A DNA stretch of 64,000 bases from Bacillota bacterium (GTDB lineage Bacteria > Actinomycetota > Aquicultoria > Aquicultorales > Aquicultoraceae), in the NCBI GenBank assembly GCA_023511485.1, contig JAIMBH010000004.1:1-64000 (forward strand), given 5' to 3'. Shown here one piece after another: positions 45,384 to 53,668 of this stretch. Below the pieces are notes generated by a model that was given only the letters and a program-made list of their open reading frames with translations, had not been told where the DNA came from and searched no databases. Made by a program: the position numbers and the translations under genes. Positions within the stretch are counted from its first letter, which is position 1, and each line of letters begins with the position of its first letter.

Positions 45384-46613
45384 CTACAGAGTAGTCAATT
45401 CCTCGTCCAGCTCTTTTAAGCCCGCTTCTTCACGTAAAATCGTGGCTTTATCTGTTTTTTCCCAGGTAAAATCGCTGTCTTCGCGGCCGAAATGCCCATA
45501 AGCGGCGGTCTTCTTGTAAATCGGCCTTCTTAAGTCAAGGTCGCGGATAATAGCTGCAGGTCTTAAGTCAAAGTGCTTCTTAATGAGAGACTCGATCTCG
45601 GGAACCGGGATTTTTTCTGTGCCGTATGTTTCAACCATAATGGAAACCGGGCGCGACACACCGATTGCATACGCAAGCTGAACTTCACAGCGCTCGGCCA
45701 GACCCGCAGCGACAACATTCTTAGCCACATACCTTGCGGCATAGGCGGCCGACCGGTCTACTTTTGTCGGGTCTTTGCCAGAAAATGCGCCGCCACCATG
45801 ACGGGCAAGGCCGCCATAGGTATCTACAATAATTTTCCTGCCGGTAAGCCCGGTGTCGCCCTGTGGGCCACCGATAACAAACTTACCCGTCGGATTAATG
45901 AATATCTTTACTTTGCTGTAATCAATCATATCTGCCGGGACTGTTGGCTTGATGACCTTTTCTATCAGCGCAGGCTTAAGCTCGTTTTCGATATCGATTT
46001 CCGGCGCATGCTGGCTCGATATGATAATTGTATCTACCCAAACTGGCTTCCCGTTTTCATAAGCGACTGTGACCTGAGTCTTGCCGTCCGGGCGAAGATA
46101 CGGGATTAAGCCGGTTTTTCTGACCTCAGAGAGGCGATAGGAGAGTTTGTGCGCAAGCAGAATTGGGAGCGGCATGAGTTCGGGAGTTTCATTGCAGGCA
46201 TACCCAAACATCATGCCCTGATCCCCCGCACCCTGCTTATCAAGGTCCTCGTGGCCCTCGCCGATGCGGCTCTCATAGGCATCATCAACACCCTGCGCAA
46301 TATCAGGCGATTGCGGGTCGATGCTTGTTATAATTCCACAGGTATCGCAATCAAAACCAAACTTTGCCCTGGTGTATCCTACCTGCCGGATAGTCTCCCT
46401 GACCACGCTCGGGATATCAACATAAGTTCTTGTGGTAACCTCTCCGGCTACAACTACCAAGCCAGTTGTCACAAGAGTTTCAACAGCAACTCTTGCCATT
46501 GGATCATCCGTATAGATTGCATCCAAGATCGCATCCGATATCTGGTCAGCAATCTTATCGGGGTGTCCCTCTGTTACCGATTCCGATGTAATTAGATAAC
46601 GATTCTTTGACAA
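45384..46613 (-). CDS. metK: S-adenosylmethionine synthetase
   Basis: The 409-residue enzyme makes SAM from methionine and ATP. It shows [20 protein letters not shown] (motif 1), [12 protein letters not shown] and [21 protein letters not shown]; catalytic His, Lys and Asp residues are present in these blocks. The start is TTG with GGGAGG upstream. A SAM-I riboswitch and terminator in the leader, separated by two repeat copies from the start, should repress it at high SAM. Confidence 0.97.
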   Translation of the reverse strand: MSKNRYLITSESVTEGHPDKIADQISDAILDAIYTDDPMARVAVETLVTTGLVVVAGEVTTRTYVDIPSVVRETIRQVGYTRAKFGFDCDTCGIITSIDPQSPDIAQGVDDAYESRIGEGHEDLDKQGAGDQGMMFGYACNETPELMPLPILLAHKLSYRLSEVRKTGLIPYLRPDGKTQVTVAYENGKPVWVDTIIISSQHAPEIDIENELKPALIEKVIKPTVPADMIDYSKVKIFINPTGKFVIGGPQGDTGLTGRKIIVDTYGGLARHGGGAFSGKDPTKVDRSAAYAARYVAKNVVAAGLAERCEVQLAYAIGVSRPVSIMVETYGTEKIPVPEIESLIKKHFDLRPAAIIRDLDLRRPIYKKTAAYGHFGREDSDFTWEKTDKATILREEAGLKELDEELTTL

Positions 46614-46632
46614 CTTCCGTACCTCCCGTTTT

Positions 46633-46665
46633 TAGGGGCCGGGGACTGGGACCCAGGGTCCAGAA
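46633..46665. repeat. GGGTCC-type dispersed repeat
   Basis: AGGGGCCGGGGACTGGGACC then CAGGGTCCAG. It sits in the metK leader between the attenuator and the start codon. Confidence 0.65.
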
Positions 46666-46770
46666 AAACTCTTTAGTTTCTGGTTGGTACCCCCATCTCT
46701 GGCCTAAATTAACACATCAACTTGAAAACCAACAGCTCTCCGAAAATCTATTAGATAATTTTAACTAACA

Positions 46771-46805
46771 TAACCCTGGACCCAGAACCCTGGCCTCTGG
46801 ACCCA
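46771..46805. repeat. GGGTCC-type dispersed repeat
   Basis: TAACCCTGGACCCAGAACCC then TGGCCTCTGGACCCA. It is a second copy in the metK leader, adjacent to the attenuator. Confidence 0.65.
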
Positions 46806-46809
46806 TAAA

Positions 46810-46845
46810 TAAAAAAACCCCTCGGCCTGAAAGTGCACGAGGGTT
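46810..46845 (-). terminator. attenuator terminator of the SAM riboswitch
   Basis: The minus strand reads AACCCTCG-loop-CGAGGGGTT followed by seven T residues. It lies just downstream of the SAM-I element. Confidence 0.82.
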
Positions 46846-46866
46846 AACGCTTAAAATATAAACCTC

Positions 46867-47016
46867 CTCTCATCTTTCAGAAACCTTGTCATCGAAAGGC
46901 AAAGCCTTTCTCTTCTGCAGGAATTAGCACCTTAGATGCGGCCATACATCCGTACATCCGCCATCCAGGTTGCCGAGGCTTCACAGGGCCAGTCCCTCCA
47001 CCTCTCTGGATAAGAG
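46867..47016 (-). promoter_or_regulatory. SAM-I riboswitch (S-box)
   Basis: The minus strand starts CTCTTATCCAGAGAGGTGGA, continues GGGACTGGCCC and GAAGCCTCGGCAACC, then AAGGTGCTAATTCCTGCAG, and ends GATGAGAG. These are the canonical S-box blocks in order, with P1 CTCTTATC/GATGAGAG. It controls metK through the attenuator at 46810. Confidence 0.97.
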
Positions 47017-47020
47017 CTTC

Positions 47021-47049
47021 TATTTATACCGACAATCGGTAATTGTCAA
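47021..47049 (-). promoter_or_regulatory. promoter of the metK leader, with palindromic spacer
   Basis: TTGACA (47049-47044), 17 nt, TAAATA (47026-47021). The spacer contains the perfect inverted repeat ACCGA-CAA-TCGGT (47028-47040), which could be an operator. Confidence 0.65.
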
Positions 47050-47126
47050 CATGCAGAAAAACCTTATTACAAGGTCAGATTAGCAATAAAACCGTCCCAA
47101 GTCAAGCAATATATGCAAACTGACTG

Positions 47127-47154
47127 TAAAGTTAGTGTCTTAAAACGTCGATAA
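47127..47154 (+). promoter_or_regulatory. sigma-28-like promoter of the GGDEF gene
   Basis: TAAAGTTA, 12 nt, GTCGATAA. Seven of eight positions match in each box of TAAAGTTT-N11-GCCGATAA, with one extra spacer base. It lies 87 bp before the GTG start. A TATAAT at 47164 is an alternative vegetative -10. Confidence 0.5.
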
Positions 47155-47170
47155 TATCACGGGTATAATA

Positions 47171-47209
47171 AGGATATATTTAGGATATATTTAGGATATA
47201 TTTAGGATC
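47171..47209 (+). repeat. 11-bp tandem repeat, three and a half copies
   Basis: AGGATATATTT is repeated at 47171, 47182 and 47193, followed by AGGATC. It lies 32 bp before the GGDEF start codon, so copy-number changes would alter the promoter or leader. Confidence 0.85.
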
Positions 47210-47240
47210 TATCCAAGTATTAAATATAATGTGAGGGCTC

Positions 47241-48611
47241 GTGAACATAGTTATAATAAGCGGCGACAAAGGGGATTCTTCGGTGCTTCAGACAATTGCC
47301 GAGGCTTCATCCTTAAATATACTTGCCATAATTGCGGAATCGGATGATAAGGAATCCATCGAACTTGCAAAATACCTGGATATCCCCATTGAATATGATT
47401 ACTGCAAACTTCTTGAAAGAACGGATATAGACATGATTATCGATCTATCCGGTTCCAATAAGCTAATCGATAAAATCCGCAAGGTAAAGCCGGAGCGCGC
47501 TGAAATTATCGATAAATCCACCGCAAATATAATTAGCAGGCTTTTAGAATCCGAAGGAAGGGCTACTTACGACCTTATCGACAGGCTTACCCGTGAGCAT
47601 TGGTCGCTGTACGAAATTGGCATAAGCTTGTCTTCCGCAAAAGGCCTTCCTGAAGTTTGTAGAACTATAGTGCAGCACGCTATGAAACTCACCAATACTC
47701 CCGCAGGAAGTCTCGCAGTCTACGATGAAAAGAGCGGTGAGATGCTGCTTGCCACAACCCTTGGTTTCAGCGGAGACATGAGCACTCAGAAACGCTGGAA
47801 GCTAAGGCCGGGTGGGCTGACCAATTACATCTTGAATCAAAAAGGCCCAGTTATTATTCCAGATATACATAAATATCCAGAATTTAACACCGCTAAGTTA
47901 GTTAATGAAGGAATCCGGTCACTTATTGCCTGCCCGCTTTTTCTGGAAAATATAATCGTTGGAATATTGTATGTTGACGATTTCAAAGTAAGAGAATTCT
48001 CTTCAAAAGATATCTCGATACTGTGCCTGTTTTCAACCTACGCAGCACTTGCAATTGAAAAGGCCAAATTATTGGAAGAAACAAAACTGCTCGCAATTAC
48101 GGATGACCTCACTAAACTCTATAACCACAGGCACTTTAACCAAAGGCTCGAAACTGAGTTTAGCAGAGCTAAAAGATATAATGAGCCCTTGTCTCTTATA
48201 ATTATCGATATTGACCATTTTAAGAACTATAACGACATCAACGGCCATGTAAAAGGAAACGATGTCTTAAAACAACTTGCGGATATCCTAAGACGAATAT
48301 GCAGAGATTCGGATATCATTGCAAGATACGGTGGTGAAGAGTTCACAGTTATCTGCCCTAAATCAGATAGGGCAAACGCATACCATATTGCTGACCGTCT
48401 GAGGAAAAACGTTGAGGAACATAAGTTTCCTAACGCGCAAACCCAACCGGAGGGGCGCATAACAATAAGTGCAGGAGTTGCTTGCTTCCCCGAAGACGCA
48501 GCCGATGTAGGCGAGCTGATCGAAAAAGCAGACACCGCCCTTTACTTAGCTAAAAGAAGAGGCAGAAACCGAGTTTGCACTTATCCAGGATTAAAGCAAG
48601 AGACAATGTAA
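47241..48611 (+). CDS. Rossmann-GAF-GGDEF diguanylate cyclase
   Basis: The 456-residue cytoplasmic protein has an N-terminal Rossmann-like domain (1-105; dehydrogenase-like IVIISGDKGDSS and IDMIIDLSGSNKLID), a GAF domain (about 125-275) and a GGDEF domain (about 285-452). The active site is GGEEF (364-368) and the inhibitory I-site R355-D-S-D358 stands five residues before it, so product inhibition is expected. It should make c-di-GMP from two GTP. The start is GTG. It is convergent with coaBC, 12 bp apart. It is the only cyclase in the window, against two HD-GYP phosphodiesterases. Confidence 0.92.
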   Translation: MNIVIISGDKGDSSVLQTIAEASSLNILAIIAESDDKESIELAKYLDIPIEYDYCKLLERTDIDMIIDLSGSNKLIDKIRKVKPERAEIIDKSTANIISRLLESEGRATYDLIDRLTREHWSLYEIGISLSSAKGLPEVCRTIVQHAMKLTNTPAGSLAVYDEKSGEMLLATTLGFSGDMSTQKRWKLRPGGLTNYILNQKGPVIIPDIHKYPEFNTAKLVNEGIRSLIACPLFLENIIVGILYVDDFKVREFSSKDISILCLFSTYAALAIEKAKLLEETKLLAITDDLTKLYNHRHFNQRLETEFSRAKRYNEPLSLIIIDIDHFKNYNDINGHVKGNDVLKQLADILRRICRDSDIIARYGGEEFTVICPKSDRANAYHIADRLRKNVEEHKFPNAQTQPEGRITISAGVACFPEDAADVGELIEKADTALYLAKRRGRNRVCTYPGLKQETM

Positions 48612-48623
48612 CTTATCTTAAAT

Positions 48624-49841
48624 CTATCTAAATGATTTAAGTGCATTTACTATCCAATCAATAATTCTCTCCGCCAGGTCGGCTTTCTTAATGGTCTCAA
48701 GGTTGCCAATCTGGCCTTTCTTATCTATTAGAACCGCATAATTAAAATTACTATCAAAGCCAACACCTGGTCTTGCGATATCATTGGCCACTATCAGGTC
48801 AAGTTTTTTCTCTTTAAGCTTCTTAAGCGCATTTTCGACCAGGTTATCCGACTCGGCCGCAAAACCGACAACAAGTTTCTTCCCTTTTTTGCCAGCAACT
48901 GATTGCAGAATATCAGGATTAAGTTCAAGATCGATGGCAGCAGGCATCCTGTCCTTTTTTATTTTGCTAGTATGCTTGATAAGAGGCTTGAAATCGGCAA
49001 CCGCAGCCGCCATGATGACTGCATCTGCCTGCGCTAGATTGTCAAGCACAGCTTGATGCATTTCACCGGCAGTCTCAATGTTTATGACTTTGACACCAGC
49101 CGGCGGTTCCACGCTGGTTGGACCTGAAATCAAGACGACCCGTGCACCTCTTGCCTGCGCCATTGCCGCAATCGCATAGCCCATTTTGCCGGAAGAGCGG
49201 TTTCCGATAAACCTCACCGGGTCAATAGGCTCACGGGTACTCCCGGCTGTTACAAGGATGGTTTTTCCTTCTAAATCTCTGGTTCTTGAGAGCATACTTC
49301 TAAGATGGTCCAGTATCACTTCGACATCTGGAAACCTGCCGATCGCATTTTCTTCACCGCATGCCAGCCTGCCAACCTCCGGCTTTATTACGCTTATGCC
49401 GCGACTTTCAAGGATATGCAAATTCTGTTGGGTTGCCGCATTTAACCACATGAAATTATTCATTGCAGGAACCATAACAACCTGGCTCCTTGCTGCAAGA
49501 ATAACCGTTGAGAGCGCATCATCAGCAATACCGTGGGCAGCCTTGGCGATTATATTTGCGGTCGCTGGAGCGACGACAACTAAGTTAGCTTCTTCGCTTA
49601 TTGATATGTGGTGGATTTGTCGCTTGAAATCGCCAGAAAAAAGGTCAGTTAGTACCGGTTCGTTAGTAACCGACTGAAAAGTGATGGGACTAACAAACCT
49701 GGTGGCGTTTTGGCTCATGACAACCTTAACCGTTGTTCCTTCCTGGGTAAGCTTACTTGCAAGATCAACAGCCTTATATGCTGCAATTCCACCCGAAACA
49801 CCTAACGCTATGGTTTTGCCACTGAAAACGCTTTTCTTCAT
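48624..49841 (-). CDS. coaBC: bifunctional phosphopantothenoylcysteine decarboxylase/synthase
   Basis: The 405-residue coenzyme A enzyme has an N-terminal flavin-binding CoaC domain (about 5-180; GVSGGIAAYKAVDL, the catalytic His in HHISI, and PAMNNFMW) and a C-terminal CoaB domain (about 185-400; VTAGSTREPIDPVRFIGNRS, split here, with SSGKMG). It converts phosphopantothenate to phosphopantetheine. It lies downstream of mihF-gmk-rpoZ but is separated by an intrinsic terminator, so it probably has its own promoter. Confidence 0.96.
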   Translation of the reverse strand: MKKSVFSGKTIALGVSGGIAAYKAVDLASKLTQEGTTVKVVMSQNATRFVSPITFQSVTNEPVLTDLFSGDFKRQIHHISISEEANLVVVAPATANIIAKAAHGIADDALSTVILAARSQVVMVPAMNNFMWLNAATQQNLHILESRGISVIKPEVGRLACGEENAIGRFPDVEVILDHLRSMLSRTRDLEGKTILVTAGSTREPIDPVRFIGNRSSGKMGYAIAAMAQARGARVVLISGPTSVEPPAGVKVINIETAGEMHQAVLDNLAQADAVIMAAAVADFKPLIKHTSKIKKDRMPAAIDLELNPDILQSVAGKKGKKLVVGFAAESDNLVENALKKLKEKKLDLIVANDIARPGVGFDSNFNYAVLIDKKGQIGNLETIKKADLAERIIDWIVNALKSFR

Positions 49842-49875
49842 ATTGCTAACGCTCGCCTATTATAAAAGCTTACTA

Positions 49876-49941
49876 CTAGGGTCCAGAGAACAAGCTCCTG
49901 TTCAGGATTTATCCTCCCCTAGCCCCTCAAGAGAGGGAAGC
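49876..49941. repeat. adjacent GGGTCC-type and REP-like repeats
   Basis: AGGGTCCAGAGAACAAGCTC at 49876 is followed by TCCTCCCCTAGCCCCTCAAG and AGAGGGAAG (49911-49941). Two dispersed families lie side by side upstream of coaBC. Confidence 0.55.
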
Positions 49942-49957
49942 TAAATGATATTATAAC

Positions 49958-49979
49958 AAAAAAAGCAGCATATGCTGCT
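49958..49979 (-). terminator. terminator downstream of rpoZ
   Basis: AGCAGCATATGCTGCT is a perfect self-complementary stem followed by TTTTTTT on the minus strand. Confidence 0.8.
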
Positions 49980-50013
49980 ATAATAATGTGCCTGATAAAC
50001 CGGGCAACTATAA

Positions 50014-50036
50014 AAGGTGGAGATTTTCTCCACCTT
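50014..50036. terminator. second hairpin downstream of rpoZ
   Basis: AAGGTGGAG-ATTTT-CTCCACCTT forms a 9-bp stem with a weak T-tract. It may be a tandem terminator with 49958-49979. Confidence 0.6.
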
Positions 50037-50058
50037 AAATTTCAATCAGTTTTTACCG

Positions 50059-50088
50059 TGGCTCCTAGACCCCGGCCTTTGACCCTAC
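50059..50088. repeat. GGGTCC-type dispersed repeat at the rpoZ 3' end
   Basis: TGGCTCCTAGACCCCGGCCT then TTGACCCTA. It overlaps the rpoZ stop codon by a few bases. Confidence 0.55.
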
Positions 50089-50330
50089 TTAATGCTCTCA
50101 ACTACGCGCTCGTACGTGATTTTATCCTCTTGGATCTCTGCTAATGCAATTGTGAGCGGTTTGCTTGAAAGAGCATCGATCTGAGGCGGTCTTACTCTTG
50201 CAAGGTCATGACGCTTTATTGCGCTAAAGTAATCATTGATTTGCCTCGCCCTTTTAGCAGCGGCGATTACCAGAGTATACTTACTGTCAACTTTGCTTAA
50301 CAGCCTATCCATATCAAGCCTTGTCACCAA
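50085..50330 (-). CDS. rpoZ: RNA polymerase omega subunit
   Basis: The 81-residue protein promotes RNA polymerase assembly. It has the omega pattern SKYTLVIAAAKRARQIND followed by PLTIALAEIQEDKITYE. It is third in the mihF-gmk-rpoZ operon, 15 bp after gmk. TTG 50330 or the adjacent GTG 50327 may be the start. Confidence 0.93.
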   Translation of the reverse strand: MVTRLDMDRLLSKVDSKYTLVIAAAKRARQINDYFSAIKRHDLARVRPPQIDALSSKPLTIALAEIQEDKITYERVVESIK

Positions 50331-50345
50331 TCATCACCTTTTGTC

Positions 50346-50927
50346 TTAATTCTTGGTAAGTTCCGCCTTGACAATTTCAACAAGCTCGCCGGCGGCTTTT
50401 TCCATATCATCATTTATTACCACATAATCATAGTTTTTAGCAAGCCTCATCTCTTGTTCTGCGTTCTTGATGCGCTCAGCCAACTCTGCCTCCGTTTCCG
50501 TACTCCGTCGGGCTAGGCGCCGAGCAAGCTCCTCTATAGAAGGTGGCTCGATAAAAATGAGAACTGCTTCGGGCATCTGCCGCTTTACACTAGCAGCCCC
50601 CTGAACATCTATTACCATGACCACACTTTTACCCGCGCTGAGCTCTTTTTCAACCACCGATTTCAAGGTTCCATAGTAATTGCTATGCACTATAGCCCAT
50701 TCAAGAAAATCACCGTCTTCGATATGTTTCTTGAATTCTTCTTCGGTCATAAAGTAATAATCAAGGCCATCTTTTTCGCCCGGGCGGGGCCTTCTTGTGG
50801 TTGCTGAAACAGAGCGTGTAAGAAAGGGGACTCTCTTAAGAAGTATTTCTGTGAGAGTCCCCTTTCCTGCTCCAGATGGACCAGATATAACAAATACTTT
50901 AGGATCTGTATCCATCGTTAAGTTCAC
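50346..50927 (-). CDS. gmk: guanylate kinase
   Basis: The 193-residue kinase phosphorylates GMP to GDP. The P-loop is GPSGAGKGT (about 15-23), and the GMP-binding segment shows SVSATTRRPRPGEKDGLDYYF, split here as SVSATTRRPRPGEKDG and LDYYF. GTG 50927 directly follows the mihF stop codon; ATG four codons on has AGGTGA upstream and may be the real start. Confidence 0.96.
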   Translation of the reverse strand: MNLTMDTDPKVFVISGPSGAGKGTLTEILLKRVPFLTRSVSATTRRPRPGEKDGLDYYFMTEEEFKKHIEDGDFLEWAIVHSNYYGTLKSVVEKELSAGKSVVMVIDVQGAASVKRQMPEAVLIFIEPPSIEELARRLARRSTETEAELAERIKNAEQEMRLAKNYDYVVINDDMEKAAGELVEIVKAELTKN

Positions 50928-51239
50928 CTATTTACTAACCGAGCTGATAAGTATCTCTTTCTGCTTGCTGCCAAGACCCTGAACCCTTCTAGTCGGGCTA
51001 ATGCCTGCATCTTGCATTATCTTCTGGGCTCTGGCTTTGCCAATTCCCGGTAAAGATTCTAACAAACTACTAACTTTCATTCTGGAGATTATCGGATCAT
51101 CGGTTCTGTTAATAATATCCTTGACATTGATCTCTCCGCTTTTCAGTTTCTTCCTAAGTTCTGCTCTTTTTTGTCTTGCTTCCGCTGCCTTTTTCAGGGC
51201 TTCTTGCCTTTGTTCTTCAGTTAGTTTCGGTAACGGCAT
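50928..51239 (-). CDS. mihF: actinobacterial integration host factor (mIHF)
   Basis: The 103-residue basic nucleoid protein has a long N-terminal helix (EEQRQEALKKAAEARQKRAE) and a helix-two-turns-helix core with SSLLESLPGIGKARAQKIM, then GISPTRRVQGLGSKQ. mIHF bends DNA and is confined to Actinobacteria, so it is the best single taxonomic marker here. It is the first gene of an operon with gmk and rpoZ. AAGGAGG precedes the ATG and a strong promoter lies about 45 bp upstream. Confidence 0.96.
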   Translation of the reverse strand: MPLPKLTEEQRQEALKKAAEARQKRAELRKKLKSGEINVKDIINRTDDPIISRMKVSSLLESLPGIGKARAQKIMQDAGISPTRRVQGLGSKQKEILISSVSK

Positions 51240-51282
51240 AAATCCTCCTTAAGTTAGCTAGATAAACATTTCTTAAACGGTG

Positions 51283-51311
51283 ATTATAGGTAACAGCTAG
51301 CTGAATGACAA
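51283..51311 (-). promoter_or_regulatory. promoter of mihF-gmk-rpoZ with palindromic spacer
   Basis: TTGTCA (51311-51306), 17 nt, TATAAT (51288-51283) on the minus strand. The spacer contains the perfect 10-bp palindrome CAGCTAGCTG (51295-51304). Confidence 0.8.
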
Positions 51312-51706
51312 ATAATACTTTTATTTCATAGATGCCATATCTGTTATGACTTGGGATCATCCGGCACAGCCCGCGCTTAGACAATCCCTGATCTAAGCTA
51401 CGATCGTTGCCTAAGATTGCAGTGGTTCATCTAGAGCTTCGTTTCTACCCCTGTCAATCTAGCTAGCAACTTATCTTACTGTACCTCCCTCCCTTCTTTC
51501 TCAAGCGATGTTTTCAACAAATTGCCTGGAAGCGACATCAAAAACAATATGCCTATACACAAACTTCTGACCAGGACATTTAACAATTCGCCTCGTAAAT
51601 GCGTATCTCCTGCTTTTATTATCCAAAATAACAAATTTTTTACTAATTACCAATGGCAATTGCAGGTAAACGGCCTGGGCGTAGTTGCTCCATTGTGTTT
51701 CCGCAG
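51312..51706. other. intergenic region between pyrF and mihF
   Basis: No credible gene is seen. It contains a 7-bp hairpin GCTTAGA...TCTAAGC (51378-51401), and a purine-rich GGGAGGGAGGT on the minus strand without a following start codon. Confidence 0.4.
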
Positions 51707-52444
51707 TTAGTCAGACATGCTTGCTTTTTCAATTTCCGACACAATTTTAGCAGCTGCAGCTGCCGGATCGTCTGCCTTAACTATAGGTCTACCAACAACT
51801 AAGTAATTCGACCCGGCTCTTATTGCATCATACGCACTCATGATGCGCTTCTGGTCATTGGTTGCGTCTGTTGATGAGCGTATCCCGGGTGTGACGACCA
51901 CAAACTCTTTACCTACAGCCTTTCTTATAGTTGCGACCTCTTGCGGTGACGCCACGACCCCATCCATGCCGCTCTTTCTGGCCAACACGGCAAGATTTGC
52001 AACTTGCTCCTCGATCGGGTATTTGATACCTATTTCCCCAGCTCCAACCTGATTTAAACTGGTCAAAACAGTTACGCCTAATAAAATAGGAGGTAGCGTG
52101 TTATTCCGATCAGATTCCCGCTTCACCGCTAAAGCCGCTTCCTTCATCATCTCTGATCCTCCCATTGTGTGAACGGTGAGCATGTCTACACCGGCGCGAA
52201 CGATTTCACGACACGCACCTGCGACTTGATACGGTATGTCATGAAGCTTAAGGTCTAGAAAAACTTTTGCCCCGTAGTCCTTCAGTAACCTGATTATATC
52301 CCAACCTTCGGCGAGGAATAACTGCAGACCTACTTTATAAAAGACAGCCTTGTCTCCAATTGCCGAGCAAATTGAAGATACCTCTTCTTTGCTTTTAACG
52401 TCCAGCGCAATAATCAGGCGCTCTTTTGATTTAAGTGACAGCAA
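51707..52444 (-). CDS. pyrF: orotidine 5'-phosphate decarboxylase
   Basis: The 245-residue TIM-barrel enzyme makes UMP from OMP. The catalytic DxKxxDxP motif is DLKLHDIPYQV (about 63-73), and the phosphate-binding end is VVTPGIRSS and YLVVGRPIVKADDP. It belongs to the short type I form. The start is TTG with GAGGAG upstream. It ends the pyr operon. Confidence 0.96.
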   Translation of the reverse strand: MLSLKSKERLIIALDVKSKEEVSSICSAIGDKAVFYKVGLQLFLAEGWDIIRLLKDYGAKVFLDLKLHDIPYQVAGACREIVRAGVDMLTVHTMGGSEMMKEAALAVKRESDRNNTLPPILLGVTVLTSLNQVGAGEIGIKYPIEEQVANLAVLARKSGMDGVVASPQEVATIRKAVGKEFVVVTPGIRSSTDATNDQKRIMSAYDAIRAGSNYLVVGRPIVKADDPAAAAAKIVSEIEKASMSD

Positions 52445-52541
52445 TTAACTCCTCTTGAACCATTGATCTAACCTCAATAGCTTAGCGTTTTAGTTAAGTA
52501 ACATCAAGTAAAATGCGGTTTGGCTGCGGGCAATGCTTTTC

Positions 52542-53456
52542 CTATACCTGAACTTTTCCTATTATTTGACGGATATCCGTATAACCACGCTCATCTAAGA
52601 ACTTTTCAATCCCCTCAATGATCTCGATCATCACCCTGGGGTTTATAAAATTGGCGGTCCCAACAGCAACTGCGGTTGCACCGGCTAAAAAGAACTCTAT
52701 TGCATCCTCAGCGGTCATGATCCCACCTATACCAATGATAGGCACATTTACTGACTGGGCAACTTCCCAAACCATCCTGACGGCCACCGGCTTTATGGCA
52801 GGTCCGCTTAATCCTCCTGTAATATTAGCAAGCATCGGTTTAAAGGTGTTTAAATCAATCGACATGCCCACTAAAGTATTTATTAATGATACCGCATCGG
52901 CCCCTGCGCTCACAACCGCCCTTGCTATTTTCGATATGTTGTAAACATTTGGCGTCAACTTCACAATCAAAGGATAGTCAGTATTATATCTAGCTGCAGC
53001 GGTAACCTGCTCTGCAAGCCTTGCAGATGCACCAAAAGCTATCCCGCCAGCTTTAATATTTGGACAGGAGATATTAAGCTCTATCGCGTTTATACCCGGA
53101 ACCCCTCGCAAGTCACGGCATATTTGAGCATACTCCTCGAGCGTATTTCCCGCAATGTTTACAATAATCGGTATCTTGAACTTCCGCATGAAGGGAAGGT
53201 CATGTTCAAGAAAATGATCAAGTCCTTCATTTTGAAGCCCAATTGAATTTAGCATGCCAGAAGTCACTTCGCATACACGGGGAGGCATGTTGCCATGTCT
53301 AGGCTTTAGCGTAACTGTCTTTGCAACAATCGCACCCAAACGTGAAATATCAAAAAACTCGCTAAATTCCCGTCCGGAACCAAATGTACCGGAAGCTGGC
53401 ATAACCGGGTTTTTTAACTTAATTCCTGCAAGTGTAACGCTCAAGTTTACGCTCAT
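52542..53456 (-). CDS. pyrD: dihydroorotate dehydrogenase, catalytic subunit (class 1B)
   Basis: The 304-residue FMN enzyme oxidises dihydroorotate to orotate. The active-site cysteine of class 1 enzymes is in LNISCPNIKAGG, with NPVMPASGTFGSG near the N-terminus and the FMN phosphate site IGIGGIMTAEDA. The neighbouring pyrK gene shows it is the NAD-linked 1B form. Confidence 0.95.
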   Translation of the reverse strand: MSVNLSVTLAGIKLKNPVMPASGTFGSGREFSEFFDISRLGAIVAKTVTLKPRHGNMPPRVCEVTSGMLNSIGLQNEGLDHFLEHDLPFMRKFKIPIIVNIAGNTLEEYAQICRDLRGVPGINAIELNISCPNIKAGGIAFGASARLAEQVTAAARYNTDYPLIVKLTPNVYNISKIARAVVSAGADAVSLINTLVGMSIDLNTFKPMLANITGGLSGPAIKPVAVRMVWEVAQSVNVPIIGIGGIMTAEDAIEFFLAGATAVAVGTANFINPRVMIEIIEGIEKFLDERGYTDIRQIIGKVQV

Positions 53457-53512
53457 ATTTTACTCCAATAACCCATTTTACCTGGGCCAATGTTTTTACC
53501 CTGATTCTAAGG

Positions 53513-53668
53513 TTACTCATCCTCATCCTGGACAAGTCTTCTTAGCATCTGCTTACTCTTGGTTCTGCTGTAACCATTGCTATCGTGTACCCTCGTCCGG
53601 GGATTGATCTCCCAGGTTTTACGTTCCTTCTTTGGCTTAATCCGAATTCGCAATTTCTTCCGTTTCAT
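53513..53668 (-). CDS. small basic protein of unknown function between pyrK and pyrD
   Basis: The 51-residue product starts MKRKKLRIRIKPKKERKTWE and ends in an acidic QDEDE. The core (KTWEINPRTRVHDSNGYSR) looks like a conserved small basic protein family seen in various bacteria. It overlaps the pyrK 3' end by 32 bp in another frame and is followed 56 bp later by pyrD, so it would be translated from the pyr transcript. The ribosome site is weak. It may bind nucleic acid; this is inferred from charge only. Confidence 0.6.
   Translation of the reverse strand: MKRKKLRIRIKPKKERKTWEINPRTRVHDSNGYSRTKSKQMLRRLVQDEDE

Noticed and set aside
47171-47209. CRISPR-like repeat
   Set aside because: The unit is 11 bp, contiguous and without spacers; it is a simple tandem repeat. 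No CRISPR array is present in the window.
51522-51710. possible small gene between pyrF and mihF
   Set aside because: No ribosome site and no family-like pattern; it ends by running into the pyrF 3' end.
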